From Bemisia tabaci (taxonomy: Eukaryota; Arthropoda; Insecta; Hemiptera; Aleyrodidae): a DNA stretch of 64,000 nt. Positions 8,918-19,148 of the stretch are shown piece after piece. The notes below the pieces were generated by a model. It worked only from the letters and a program-made list of their open reading frames with translations, was not told the DNA's origin and searched no databases. Position 1 is the first letter of the stretch. Every line of letters starts with the position of its first letter. The translations under genes and the position numbers were made by a program. The stretch is taken from assembly GCF_918797505.1 (NCBI RefSeq), contig NC_092794.1, positions 69,601,345 through 69,665,344 on the forward strand, read 5' to 3'.

Positions 8918-10978
8918 CGGCCCCTAATACGTCAAAGATAGGCCCTTTTATGTCCTCATATTGAGATAAAAAGTTGTCACTGGCACCGTTCAGCTCATAC
9001 GAGATACGGGCCACTCAATGGATAGATAGGAGGGGCTGGATTCAAAGACTAATCGAGAAATAACAGAAATCACAACATTATAAGGAGCGAGACATTGTGC
9101 ATTAAAGCATAAAGAATTAACGATAGCCCCTCTCCACCCACCTCCAACCTTCACCTCCAGGCCAGCTCCACATGTTGGGCTGAAGCTCCTGACCGATGCC
9201 CGAACAAATAAGAAGTGTAATGTCAGCGAGGTTGCTGTACTGCCACTTATATTTTCGAGTTTTACTTTTAATCAAATCATTGAAATTTGATCAGTATTTT
9301 CAGGTCTAGTTTCGGAATTTCAATATAAATAGATAAAATGAGAGTTCTATTTTAAAAAGCTAAGGAAGAATTACAGTATATCAGCTGCTATTGAATGAAT
9401 CTTGGTATTTAAGCAAGGTAACTGACGCGCTCATATCAATTCGGTCTTCATAAAAACGCGAGTTTTGGAGGGGAAAAAACGTCGGACTTAAAAATGAGCG
9501 GAATATCCAAAATAAAAGTATCGAAAAGCTAACATTGCTTAGGTATCAGTCAAATCTATCCTTAACGTGACTAACTCGATGACAGTGTATCGACAAAACG
9601 ATAGGAAGGAATAGAAAAGGTATTAATGATCTAAAGCAATGGGTGGCATACTTACAAAATTGAATTATCAACCGAATGTCAAGTGAATCGTATCTGCTGC
9701 ATGATCTGTGACAAAAATTGGGCACTGGCTCTCATAATTTTTTTCCCTTGAAAATCGACATTCCAATTCATGAGTGTAAGTGGCTTTCAAGAAATATTTC
9801 AACTCCAAACTCACCCTTTCTAGAGGGGGAGAAAAAAATCCCTCTCAAATTATTTTTCCGTGATACTTTTCAAATAAAAACCGAATCATTGGGACCGAAA
9901 TTGGGGTCATAGCACCCTGAATATTGACAGTATATTCACTCATTGTGTAAATCGAGCTTTGCGTTAAGACTCAACCCAGATCGTAGATCAACCCATCTTC
10001 TTTTCAAGGGCATTTGACTCAGCGATGGTTTTTCCCTTCTTTTTTCGGTGGAAATTCATAAGGGTGGCAACGTGTGATTCGTGTGGCTCGACAGGCCGCA
10101 GGCCGCGCAGTGCGTGTAGGCAGTGCACAAGCGGCGAGCCATGCTCCTTGTACGGATTTGATGCTAGATTTCATGGATAGGTGACGAATTATTTCCCAGC
10201 ATAATGTTCACACCAGCCATCCCCATTCTAAGTTTCATTTTCCAGCTCAGATTTCCAGTATGAGATGTTGCCAGTTGCACTGAAAAAGCGACATGAATCC
10301 ACGTGAGCTGTTGCTATCACTACCCTCCACCCTCCACCCCTTTAAACGATACGCTCTTTTCCGGACTGATTTCAATCAGACCACCTCTGTTAAGAGTTAA
10401 TTTTTTCTTCGATCCATATCTGTTCGTGAGGTATGCGTTTTTAATGCAGATTCTCTTGTGGGGCAATTTCAAATCTAACAGCTTATACACATATGAATCC
10501 TTTTTCAAAATAGATTTGTATTGTGATTCCTATCGTTGATGTTGCAACCTGATGCTGTCACTAATCGGACAAGTGTATGAAGTATCTATATTGGTGGTTT
10601 TTGTCTTTGCGATTTCCATTGTTTTCATCCTTTTCTCTCTCTAACTCTCGTATGTGTCCAGATTTCTTCTTCTCATTGAATTATTGACGCATTCTTGGAA
10701 TGGAACTTCAGATAGACATGATTGAAAAACTAAAGAACGATAGAGGCCGTGAAGAGAGTAGTAATGTTTTTAAGAATGTTTTTGCACATAGTGCTATTTA
10801 GCTTGGATACGTCCAATTTATGTGCAAATTTACTTTCGACTGTGAAAAAACAAACACTGCAGTTGCATATTTTACCTAAACCACAAGTCTAGAACTTCAG
10901 TTAATCGATTTGCATATTTGCATTTTTTTTCTTTTGGTACTTTTTAAAATATACACGTAAAAGAAAAATGCAAGGGTC
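8918..10978. other. No feature seen
   Basis: Two kilobases without a repeat I can match elsewhere in the window and without a credible exon. Composition is AT-rich, apart from a GC-rich patch at about 10080-10145 containing two 'gcagtgc' blocks. Confidence 0.35.
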
Positions 10979-11168
10979 GTTGGATGATACGGGCATTTCC
11001 AATTAATTATGGTAGGTTCCCAATTAATTGTGATAAAGCCCCCATTAATTGTAGTAATGCCCCAATAATCGGTAATAATAATAATATTTGTAATAATAGG
11101 TTATATTATACCCCAATAGAGTTGAGGTACTATACCACACTTAATTGGAAGTGTCCATATCATTCAAC
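10979..11168. mobile_element. Palindromic MITE FF
   Basis: A 190-bp element with ~28-bp terminal inverted repeats: 'gttggatgatacgggcattt' on the left faces 'agtgtccatatcattcaac' on the right. The left half contains a run of ~21-bp tandem units. Single copy in this window; no coding capacity. Confidence 0.65.
10998..11080 (+). repeat. ~21-bp tandem repeat inside FF
   Basis: Four diverged units share 'cccaattaattgtgataa'-like cores (ccaattaatt, ccattaattg, ccaataatcg) at about 21-bp spacing. They look like local slippage within the MITE. Confidence 0.55.
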
Positions 11169-11736
11169 AAATTGGGGGTAGCACCACAATTTTAGGGGAT
11201 ACCTCCTCAAACTTTTTTTCTATGTCAGTTTTCCTATGAAATTGGTGTCCTCCACGTATGGCGGCATCTACTTTACAAATTTAGAGGTTCGAGAGTTGGC
11301 TAAAATTTCCGCCCGAGTCTCACGGGGTACCGAACCGATGGAAACTGTACGCTTGTCACGCCCTGGACCGAATTTTCCCGCATCTCTCCTGGGCATTTTC
11401 CTGTGTCTCCGTCTTTCTAGTTTGTTTACGCTCAATTCTCACATTTCTCCCATGAGTGCACACGCAAGCGACTAATCCGCAATCCGCATCCCCGCCTCCG
11501 CCATCTTGTATCGGGATCCGCGCAATTTGGAATTGATTACCCCGTCTCTCTCCTCTCTCCGGCGAGCTCCCATGTGAAAATATCCTCGTCGTCGCAGTCG
11601 TGAGAAATGTGAACGGCTCCTCTCTGCATGGCTGCAAAAAACACGGCTAACGCTTTCTATGATGGCCATGTGACAAAGAGCTACTCATATTTTCCCGCAG
11701 AGATATTTCGAGGTTCTAGCGCTCTCGTACGCGGAA
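11169..11736. other. No gene seen; GC-richer patch 11300-11640
   Basis: Open frames up to 93 aa overlap on both strands here and have no domain I recognise. No repeat shared with the rest of the window was found. Confidence 0.35.
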
Positions 11737-11904
11737 TAAAAATGAAATTGCTGATTTAACAATTTTGTGGTTAATAAAGTGTGCGACATGTTTCAGTGTA
11801 GATTTCACAATAAGAAATGCTAGTTTAGTAGGGTGCGGTTGAATTAGCTTTGCACTATTGTAAAAATGTACATTTGAAACATGTTGGACATATTTCTCAA
11901 CAAT
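11737..11904 (+). mobile_element. MITE family K, copy 1 (right end lost)
   Basis: This starts 'aaaaatgaaattgctgattt' and contains 'attagctttgcactattgta' and 'aacatgttggacatattt', matching K at 33791-33977. It is cut at 'caacaat' by the start of L1, and the expected right end ('attgttaaatcagcaat') is missing. Confidence 0.7.
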
Positions 11905-12199
11905 GGAGAATTTGCAGGTGTCTGAAATTTGATGAATTTCGTGTTTGAATGGACGCTACCAAGTGAGCTGAACAGGATACCCTTGGTTCTTAATTTGAAC
12001 AAATATTAGAGGAGATATGACAAAATACTCTAATTTGATAAAATACAAGTGTTCAAATGGGAAATGCCGCCAGATGACGTCACAAGGGGGCGTATTTTTA
12101 AATCTATTCATATACTATTTCCCATGGCCGAAAAAAATTATAAAAAATTATTAGTTAGATACTGCAAAATCAGCTCTTTAGGCACTTACAGATAAAGTA
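11905..12199 (+). mobile_element. MITE family L, copy 1 (truncated by H1)
   Basis: This starts 'ggagaatttgc' and follows the L2 sequence through 'gaggagatatgacaaaata' and 'gccgccagatgacgtcac' to 'cacttacagataaagta', where H1 begins. The final 'gcaaattctcc' end is lost. It contains the perfect CRE-type octamer tgacgtca. Confidence 0.75.
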
Positions 12200-12424
12200 C
12201 ACTGGAAAAAACACATTGGATCTAGAGTCCAGACTCTTAAAAACATCGACAAGAAAAAATACTGTTGATTCAATCGGATTTTTGCTTGAATGAAAAGGAA
12301 ATCCGCTTAAATTAAAAGGTTTGGCTCTCGATAAAAGCAAAAATCCGATTGAATCAAGAGTATTTTTTCTTGTCACTGTTTTTAAGAGTCTGGACTCTGG
12401 ATTCAAGAGGCTTTTTTTCCAGTG
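12200..12424. mobile_element. Hairpin MITE family H, copy 1
   Basis: A 225-bp near-complete palindrome. It begins 'cactggaaaaaacacattgg' and ends 'ctttttttccagtg'. The arms pair over about 100 bp through 'ccagactcttaaaaacatcg' and 'aagagtctggactctgg', leaving a short spacer. Copies also lie at 16224, 50415 and 57839. No coding capacity; transcripts would form a long stem. Confidence 0.85.
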
Positions 12425-13144
12425 AAACAAACATTTTTAACATCAAATTGTATTTCCGAAAGTGTTACGTTATTAAGATGAGATATTCGGGCAAACTGCA
12501 GGCTAAAGAGCGCGTTGTGCGTAGAACCGGCTGCCGGTCCAGGCTCCGGTACCGCAAGTCCCGGTTAGCGAGCGACAAGTCAAGTGTCCCTTTCTCATGT
12601 AAAGTGGCTGATCCGAAGCCCCCCTCTACCCCCTCCCCCAACGCTATTCCCGGCGTATTCACACAGTTCAGATTTGTCAACCGGGAACAAGTACGCGACG
12701 GGAAGATACGGGTGCCAAGCGGCGCGTCAAAGTGTCGCACCAAGGTCCGAACGGAGGATTCTTTAGACATATGATGGGATATTTTGAGACGGAGTTTTTT
12801 TCAGAGAGTCGGTAGGTTGTGCCCACTTTTGCTCGAAAATTCATGAACTACGGACATATTTTTTCGACGGGCTCATGGGTGGATGATCTTCAGCGGGAGA
12901 TGAGTGTATGGCCCGGGGCACTACCTCTGCGCTCATCAGCTGAAGCCAATTTTGCTTTTTGTTTTTTGGGAGAAATGTATATCGTCGCCTCTCAGACGTA
13001 AGCAATTTCTATAAATCGATGTTTTTTTTCTTTCTTTTTTTAAATTTCAAAGTATTCACTTTCTGACAAAGAAATTTGAGTAGGTACTTTTAATATGCTT
13101 TCATTAAAATTCGAGACAGCAGATGAGCTTTTTGAAAATATAAA
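12425..13144. other. No gene assigned; GC-rich patch 12480-12770
   Basis: A GC-rich patch is open on both strands (141 aa plus, 101 aa minus) without a recognisable domain. Opposed open frames in such DNA usually reflect composition. The remainder is AT-rich filler. Confidence 0.35.
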
Positions 13145-13282
13145 TGGACTTCATTTTGCAATTTGGAACTATAAATTTTAGCCCGGTTTAAAAACAACAT
13201 ATGTGCCATTAGTTTCCCTATGCACACAAGTGTTTTTCCAGAAGAGCCAGAATTTATAGTTTCAAATTGCAAAATGCAGTCC
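13145..13282. mobile_element. Palindromic MITE BB, copy 1
   Basis: A 138-bp inverted repeat: 'ggacttcattttgcaatttg' on the left faces 'caaattgcaaaatgcagtcc' on the right. The middle carries 'tatgtgccattagtttccct'. The diverged relative BB2 at 24145-24292 shares ends and middle. Confidence 0.75.
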
Positions 13283-13822
13283 AAATCATGAGCATCACCT
13301 CACCAAAATTCAATTCAATTATCGCGTCATTCATTGCTTTTTAGCTTTGTTTATGGGCCGGGGTTTCTTCACGATAAAAATTGCAACTACCTCCATATTC
13401 GCGACCATCTTGGGAGTGGATGAGCATTTGGCACTGTAAAAGGTCATTTAATTCACGGTTTGGATGACAAGGACCGTTTTCGTATGGATTTTCTAGGTCC
13501 ACGATTTAGATCCATTGTCTAGTCCTCCTCTTGGTCCAGCCGACAATTGCTCCTTACCCTCTGTTTGGCGGCCGACGCGAGGGAAATTAGCCGCGAGTTG
13601 AGTTGGCGTGGCGATGAATGTTGGATGCTGGATTGTTGGGTGCTGGCTCCAGTGTTTTGACAAGCTGTGTCACGAGTGTCACTGGGCCTTTGAGCGGCAT
13701 CTCAAGCGAAAAGCCACTGCCAAGAGCCTGTGTCGCGTGGAGAAAGGTTGCCACGTCATACGGCACTTTTCCAAAAGCGCTCTTGAGCAAAACTGAAATA
13801 GACCCGTGGAGGTTAACAGAAT
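13283..13822. other. No feature seen
   Basis: Unique-looking sequence with a slightly GC-rich stretch at 13540-13760, where frames on both strands are open but unrecognised. Confidence 0.35.
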
Positions 13823-13935
13823 GGAACCAAGTCACATCAAGTTACAAGCAGGAGAAAAAGGTTTAAAGTTTCAGTCTCCTCTGTAAGACTCATCATTGCA
13901 GATAAAGTTCAAAGCCTTTTTTCGAATTTGAAGTT
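13823..13935. mobile_element. Fragment of a C-type MITE
   Basis: The block 'ggaaccaagtcacatcaagt' followed by 'gagaaaaaggtttaaagttt' matches the reverse complement of the right half of C4 (48829-49077). Only one arm is present. Confidence 0.6.
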
Positions 13936-13990
13936 ACAACAAAATAAATGGAAAAAATTCTTGCTTTTCCAATTGCGGAATGAGAGCAAT

Positions 13991-14310
13991 GGAGAATTTG
14001 CAAGGGTCTGAAATTTGATGAATTTCCTGTTTAAGTGGAATCCTCTGAGTGAACTGAACACGAAGATACCCTTGATTCATAAATTGAGCGATTATTAGAG
14101 GAGATATGACAAAATAACCGATTCTGCTAAAATACATGTGTTTAAATGGGAAATGCCGCCAGATGACGTCACAAGGCGGCGCATTTTCTCACTTTTAAAT
14201 CAATTTTTCTCCAATTTCCCATGTCAGAAAAAAATTATGAAAAATATTGCGAACTCAGCTCATTAGGCACTTTCAGATGAAGCAATAAAAAAATTGCGTG
14301 CAAATTCTCC
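13991..14310. mobile_element. MITE family L, copy 2 (complete)
   Basis: A 320-bp element with 11-bp ends 'ggagaatttgc' and 'gcaaattctcc'. It shares its interior with L1 and L3, including 'gccgccagatgacgtcac' and 'aaggcggcgcattttctc', which form a smaller internal palindrome around tgacgtca. No reading frame of note. Confidence 0.8.
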
Positions 14311-15356
14311 AGAAAACAGCAATAAACAAAGGCTGATTACACAGGACGAAGATGACTAGAAGGTATGCTGATGAATCAGACCCACTTATCAAAACTTTCT
14401 GCAGAAGTTTCACTCCTCTAGAGATGTTTTTTCGTAACTGTTCAGATCAATCATATTTTTGTTTCCTCAAAAAACTTTTAAACCTCGGAAAATTTGTGTG
14501 CCTGTCTGAATCATCGAAGCAAGGGAATGAAAAAAAATGATTTATCAATGAAGCTGTGTGGGTCAAAAAAGTAGTAAACTGTTTTTCAAAAGGTGCAAAC
14601 CAAAAATATGTTAAGAATAATAAAGAAGAAAAGGAATAGCATGAGCCCATCGAACGAAAAAGAGAAGAAACTTACGTTCCTTACACGCTGCTAGCAACTT
14701 AGAATACGGAAATTGCATAACACAGGGCCGAAGATTAACAGTAACATATCGGTGGCTAAATTAAAAAAATTCATGTGCCTCAGATTGCGGAGTTGTAAGT
14801 CTCCGCTCGTTTTTACTTTCTTACACAAAATCATCCCTAAGCTCCCACTGAAATTTTCTGCGAGTTTTCTGCACTTACTCTTGAAAAAATCATACAAAAT
14901 TCCATGTGAACATTATGATTGGTTTTTCTTGAGGAAAATAAAACAAAACTGGAGATTTTTAAACGTCGCAAGGAAGACGCACATGTTACGCGTTTGGCCT
15001 TTGATATCCTACTTTACAGCAACGGTCACTGTAATGGTAGTGTAAGTTTGGCGAGGATGGAGGAAATTCAGTCGCACGGTACCCTGAAGGAGCCTGGATG
15101 GGGGGGGGGGGGGGGGGATAGACGTGTGGAGGATGACGTTAAAAAAAGACGCCTCTTTTCTCTCACTGGAGGCTGTCATAAGTGTCATAACGTCTAATTT
15201 CCGCAGCCGACTGAAAACTTACCGCGATCCGATCGGTGGATGCAGCCGCTGGAATTTGCATTTTCGCAGTTTTGCATCTGTGCAGCGATGCGGCGATGCA
15301 GCGAGAGGACTTTGGTGTCGCGCCCGGCCGCCGCCGCGCCGATCTCGTCCGGATAC
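14311..15356. other. No gene seen; poly-G run
   Basis: AT-rich sequence with a G-run at about 15101-15117, then a GC-rich tail at 15230-15356 that includes a 'gcagcgatgcggcgatgcag' repeat. Short frames on both strands have no recognised content. Confidence 0.35.
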
Positions 15357-15510
15357 CAGTGGCGAAGCGTGAATCACGGCCTATCGATGTCTCCCCATTT
15401 GAGACTACGTTAAAGAATCGATTATTAAGGTATACATCAAATATCGATTCTTTTCCATAGGTTTAAACGGCAGATCGATCGATATATCGCAAAATACGCC
15501 GCGGCACCGC
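15357..15510. mobile_element. hAT-like MITE N, copy 1 (degenerate)
   Basis: This has the N-type left end 'cagtggcgaagcgtgaatc', the core 'aagaatcgattattaaggt' and a decayed right end 'aaatacgccgcggcac'. Well-preserved copy N2 is at 32291-32454. The target duplication is no longer recognisable. Confidence 0.6.
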
Positions 15511-15586
15511 GCGATACTGCCCATCGCCGTGGCTGATTCCTGGTGATAACCCACACGCGAGGCGATCCACAATCAGTCGCTCCTCT

Positions 15587-15685
15587 GGCGTAAGGGCGTA
15601 TCTCTCGAATCCGCATGAGCCCTAGGAAGTATGGATTTATAAGTAAAGCAGGGCTCATGTTGAAATTGAGAGACGCCTTTACGTC
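15587..15685. mobile_element. Short palindromic element I, copy 2
   Basis: A 99-bp inverted repeat: 'ggcgtaagggcgtatctctc' faces 'gagagacgcctttacgtc', with an inner pair 'catgagcccta' / 'agggctcatg'. Confidence 0.75.
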
Positions 15686-15904
15686 GGGAGGGCGGCGGAA
15701 CCGTTCCCCGCTCCGTCCCCGGCTCGTTGTGTCCTGGTCCTGGTCCCCGAACCCCGATCCCGATTGTTGCCAACTTAACCTCACTTCATTCCAGAACCAG
15801 GAATGGGCTCGTCAAAACTCCTTCATCAGTCTTTCACGCGAAAGTGCACGCATTAAAACCCCCGCAAAAGGACAATTCCGCTAGCTTTCCGTATAGTTCA
15901 GGAT

Positions 15905-16050
15905 ATACGGAGGCAACGAAATACCCTTTATTGGCCTCTTGGCGACCGGTGGACAATTTTGCCCTCGGAGATTCATCACTTCAGTATGGGCACTAATAAG
16001 GTGAGGCAGTCATCACTCTTTTTCGGCTGCTGAACTACCTACTAGCCGGA
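15905..16050 (-). repeat. Dispersed repeat P, copy 1
   Basis: Blocks 'ggcctcttggcgaccggtg', 'tcggagattcatcacttc' and 'ttcggctgctgaactaccta' recur in reverse at 27836-28204 (split by J2) and in part at 38056-38120. No inverted termini seen; type unknown. Confidence 0.6.
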
Positions 16051-16139
16051 TGATGTGGTTAAAAAAAGTGTCCGACAAGTTATAATGAGGATTTTACAAT
16101 GGAAAAAAATGCTAAATTAACCATCCCCGTGGTTAAATT

Positions 16140-16489
16140 GGACGTATTTCTGTCAAACGGAACTATATGAATTATGACGTGAGCCCTGTTATGCATGTTA
16201 TTCTTATGGGTCTCAGAGCTCATCACTGGAAAAAAAACACATTGGATCTAGGATCCAGACTCTTAAAAACATCGACAAAAAAGTACTCTTGATTCAATCA
16301 GAATCTAGCTTAAATCAAGAACCAAGCCTCTTAATTTAAGCGGATTTCGTTTTGATTAAAGCGAAAATCCGATTGAATCAAGAGTATTTTTTCTTGTCAA
16401 TGTTTTATGAGTCTGGACTCTAGATCCAATGTGCTTTTTTTTCCAGTGATGTCTGAACGCACATATTTCCGTTGGGCAGATATACGGTC
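16140..16489 (+). mobile_element. MITE family J, copy 1 (nested in K, containing H2)
   Basis: The left end is 'gacgtatttctgtcaaacgg' preceded by g; the right end is 'ttgggcagatatacggtc'. It is flanked by AATT at 16136-16139 and 16490-16493. The interior 'gccctgttatgcatg' and 'cttatgggtctcag' matches J3 and J4. It is interrupted by an H element. Confidence 0.8.
16224..16448. mobile_element. Hairpin MITE family H, copy 2 (nested in J)
   Basis: The ends are 'cactggaaaaaaaacacatt' and 'gctttttttttccagtg'. The host J sequence 'gctcatgtct' is split as gctcat / atgtct, so the apparent duplication is the 2 bp AT. The arms are long and nearly complementary. Confidence 0.85.
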
Positions 16490-16493
16490 AATT

Positions 16494-16928
16494 AGCTTTC
16501 CACTGTCGTAAAATGTACAGTTGACACATGTCTGACATATTTTTTAACAATTTAATTGTTAAATCAGCAACCCATTTTTTCCCTTGCTATGAAGGTACTT
16601 CTAGCTTTCCACTGTTGTAAAATGTACAGTTGACACATGTCTGACATATTTTTTAACAATTTAATTGTTAAATCAGCAACCCATTTTTTCCCTTGCTATG
16701 AAGGTACTTCTAGCTTTCCACTGTTGTAAAATGTACAGTTGACACATGTCTGACATATTATTTAACAATTTAATTGTTAAATCAGCAACCCATTTTTTCC
16801 CTTGCTATGAAGGTACTTCTATCTTTTCACTGTTGTAAAATGTACAGTTGACACATGTCTGACATATTTTTTAACAATTTAATTGTTAAATCAGCAACCC
16901 ATTTTTCCCTTGCTATAAAGGTACTTCA
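16494..16928 (+). repeat. Four tandem 109-bp units
   Basis: Units start at 16494, 16603, 16712 and 16821 and are almost identical. Each opens with 'agctttccactgttgtaaaa' and holds the palindrome 'ttaacaatttaattgttaa'. The unit is the right part of a K MITE, so the array arose by tandem amplification of a transposon end. Confidence 0.9.
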
Positions 16929-17354
16929 GACGGCAGCGGTGGGGAATGGGAGCGTGTGGCGCTGGGTCGACGACAGGCAAGGCGAGTGTTTACACGGCGG
17001 ACTGCCTCGCTAGAAGATTGATTGAGACGGGGCCGAAGGCGCGGGCGACGGGGTTGCTCGTGTAAACAGGGCCGAAACGAGACCATGCGCCACGGGCCGC
17101 GCCCGGGCGAAAACGGGACCCCGATCCCCGATCGACCATCGACAGGGGCGAAGACAGATCCGCACCAGCTGGAGCCGAGCGTGCTGAGAGGAGCCCATCG
17201 TCCCTGTCGCTTGTCCGCCGTCGCTGTCTTCCTCAAAATTCCCGGTGCCCCTCACGCCCTGAGGACGCGTAAACAGAGCGTCCGAGTGCGATCTCTCAAG
17301 CCACGCTCCCACAGCCAGTGCGCGACGCTGATTCAGTTGAGCCGCAGCTTAAGG
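16929..17354. other. GC-rich island, no gene assigned
   Basis: A GC-rich stretch rich in CpG, with overlapping open frames on both strands (113 aa plus; 107 and 100 aa minus). No motif is recognised. It could be the remains of host unique sequence or a CpG island. Confidence 0.4.
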
Positions 17355-17633
17355 CCTGCATAGACGATCAAATCCCCGAACCAATTCCGATCAAAGTAGC
17401 ATCAAAGTGTCGGGAGTAATCAGCCTGAAACTCATTAATTTGCTTCATTTTAAAATGAAAAATTGGCAGAAATGTTTCCTGTGGCAGGAAATGATGAATG
17501 GTGGTACTCCGGTCTGATCTTACTTTGAACAAAAAAGTGCGGCCCGTCAAAATTTGATGGTAGATGGTGACCACCAGTCATCAGCATGTCTACTTTGATC
17601 GAAATTGGTTCGGAATTTGATCGTCTATGCAGG
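17355..17633. mobile_element. MITE Z
   Basis: A 279-bp element with ~45-bp terminal inverted repeats. The left starts 'cctgcatagacgatcaaat' and the right ends 'tttgatcgtctatgcagg'. An inner arm pair is 'ccgatcaaagtag' / 'ctactttgatcg'. Ends of the GGCCT type hint at PIF/Harbinger, but a clean TWA duplication is not seen. Confidence 0.8.
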
Positions 17634-17635
17634 GC

Positions 17636-17932
17636 TATAGAAAAAAAAAAGGAGGTGTTTGCATCTTGAGGTTTGTTTACCCTATGACGTAGGTCGGTGC
17701 GACCTGGCCGGCGAAATCCGGAATTCGAAGTATGAAAAACGGACCATAATGTCCCATTTTTTTGCTTAAATTAACTCATGATATAATGTCAAGCACCTTT
17801 TTATAGAATGACTTTCTTCCATAAATTACACCATTTCCAAGAAAATCGATGATAAACGTCGCTGTACCGACCTACGTCATCAAAAAAATTCCAAGATGCC
17901 CGAAATGCAAACACCTCCTTTTTTTCTCTATG
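17636..17932. mobile_element. MITE AA, back to back with Z
   Basis: A 297-bp element: left 'tatagaaaaaaaaaaggagg', right 'cctcctttttttctctatgg'. A second pair further in is 'atgacgtaggtcgg' / 'ccgacctacgtcat'. It starts two bases after the end of Z. No coding capacity. Confidence 0.8.
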
Positions 17933-18026
17933 GAACCGCAGTGCCGTGATAGCGAAGAGAGCGGTAAGTGCAAAAATGAAGTTTTGAGAATACCGGCTCA
18001 GAAGCGCCTGACCTGCGTTTCTCACA

Positions 18027-18283
18027 TACTGCCGTGCTAAGAAAAACACGCAGTTTGAACCTCCAGGCGTTGCCAAATTTCCTTTGATAAAACACGAATT
18101 CCTTGGTAAACTTATGAATATTTTCTTTCCAATTTTTAGGATAATTTTGCTCGCAATTTCACCTAAAGTTCCTGAAAATTTCAAGGAAAAATTGATAACT
18201 TTCCTCAAGAATGAACATTTTATAGAAGGAAATTTGGCAACTCTCGAATGTTCATACGGCGTTTTCCTTAGCACGGCAGCGTA
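18027..18283. mobile_element. MITE family A, copy 4
   Basis: This starts 'tactgccgtgctaagaaaaa' and ends 'ttccttagcacggcagcgta'. The ~50-bp ends are inverted and the interior is AT-rich. Its last bases run directly into the U array, and a short copy of the same junction recurs at 18858. Confidence 0.85.
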
Positions 18284-19098
18284 GCCCTTGCACCCCTAAA
18301 AATAAGGCAAAACTAACACAACAGGAAATAGAGCAAGGGAAATACCTTGCGTTGATAACGGCGCAAAGATACAACTATTCGTGCTTGATGGATGACCGTG
18401 TTGCGTCTACAAAATTGAAGGCGCGATGGCATCAGGCGTGCACTCGCAATGCTCCGCTGTATGCTGCCGTTGAGTTGTCGCTCGGATACGGGAGAGAAGT
18501 TAAATATACTAGGCCAAATTACATCTTTCCTGTCTTTGACTGTGTTACTTACGTAACTCTTGAAGCACCACTACAATGAGCCAACCGGAAGCAAACACAA
18601 TATGGAAATAGAGTAAGGAAAAGGATGCGCTTGCATGACGGCGCAGAGATACAACTATTCGTGCTTGATGGATGCCCGAGTTGCGTCCGCAAAATTGAAG
18701 GCGCGATGGCGTTAGACGTGCACTCGCAATGCACCGTTCTGTGCTGCCAATGATGGATCGCTCAGGTTCGGGAGTAAAGTCAAAAGATGATACCCGACTA
18801 CGTTCCTCCCATCTTCGACTGTGTTGACATTTTATTTCTAAATCGATTACAAAATTCGACACGGCAGCGTAGCCCTTGCACCCCTACAAAGAAGGCAAAA
18901 CTAATACAACAAGGAAATAGAGCAAGGGAAACACCCTGCGTTGATAATGGCGCAGAGATACAACTATTCGTACTTGATGGATGTCTACGTTGTATTTGCA
19001 AAATTGAAGGCGGGATGGCGAAAGGTGTGAATTCGCAACGCTCCGCTCTCTGCTACCACTAAGGTGTTGCTCAGATTCGGGAGGAAAGTTAAAAAAAC
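18284..19098 (+). repeat. U tandem array, three units
   Basis: Three diverged units spaced about 280 and 309 bp are anchored by 'gcgcagagatacaactattc' at 18361, 18641 and 18950. Each carries 'aaaattgaaggcgcgatggc' and 'gcactcgcaatgc'. One frame is open for 75 aa in unit 1 and recurs in the reverse copies at 60672-61145. Between those, most codon differences change the amino acid, so it does not look constrained. Unit 3 begins with the same 'cacggcagcgtagccc' string as the A/U junction. Confidence 0.75.
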
Positions 19099-19148
19099 GA
19101 GGCCCGAAAGCTGTGCTAACATTCGATATTTTTCTTTTTTTTTCAATT

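Larger units (their letters stand above)
16055..16928 (+). mobile_element. MITE family K, copy 3, interrupted and amplified
   Basis: The left part (to 16139) has 'gaggattttacaatgg' and 'catccccgtggttaaatt'. The element then resumes after J1 at 16490 with 'attagctttccactg', just as in the uninterrupted copy at 33791-33977. Its right portion is repeated four times (109-bp units). The left end has decayed. Confidence 0.75.

Noticed and set aside
16494..16928. The 109-bp tandem array as a CRISPR array
   Set aside because: There are no spacers; the units are directly abutting near-identical copies of a MITE end in a eukaryotic context.
18346..18579. The 75-aa frame in U units as a conserved small protein
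   Set aside because: It recurs, but differences between copies are mostly amino-acid changing, and the third unit has lost similarity and start.
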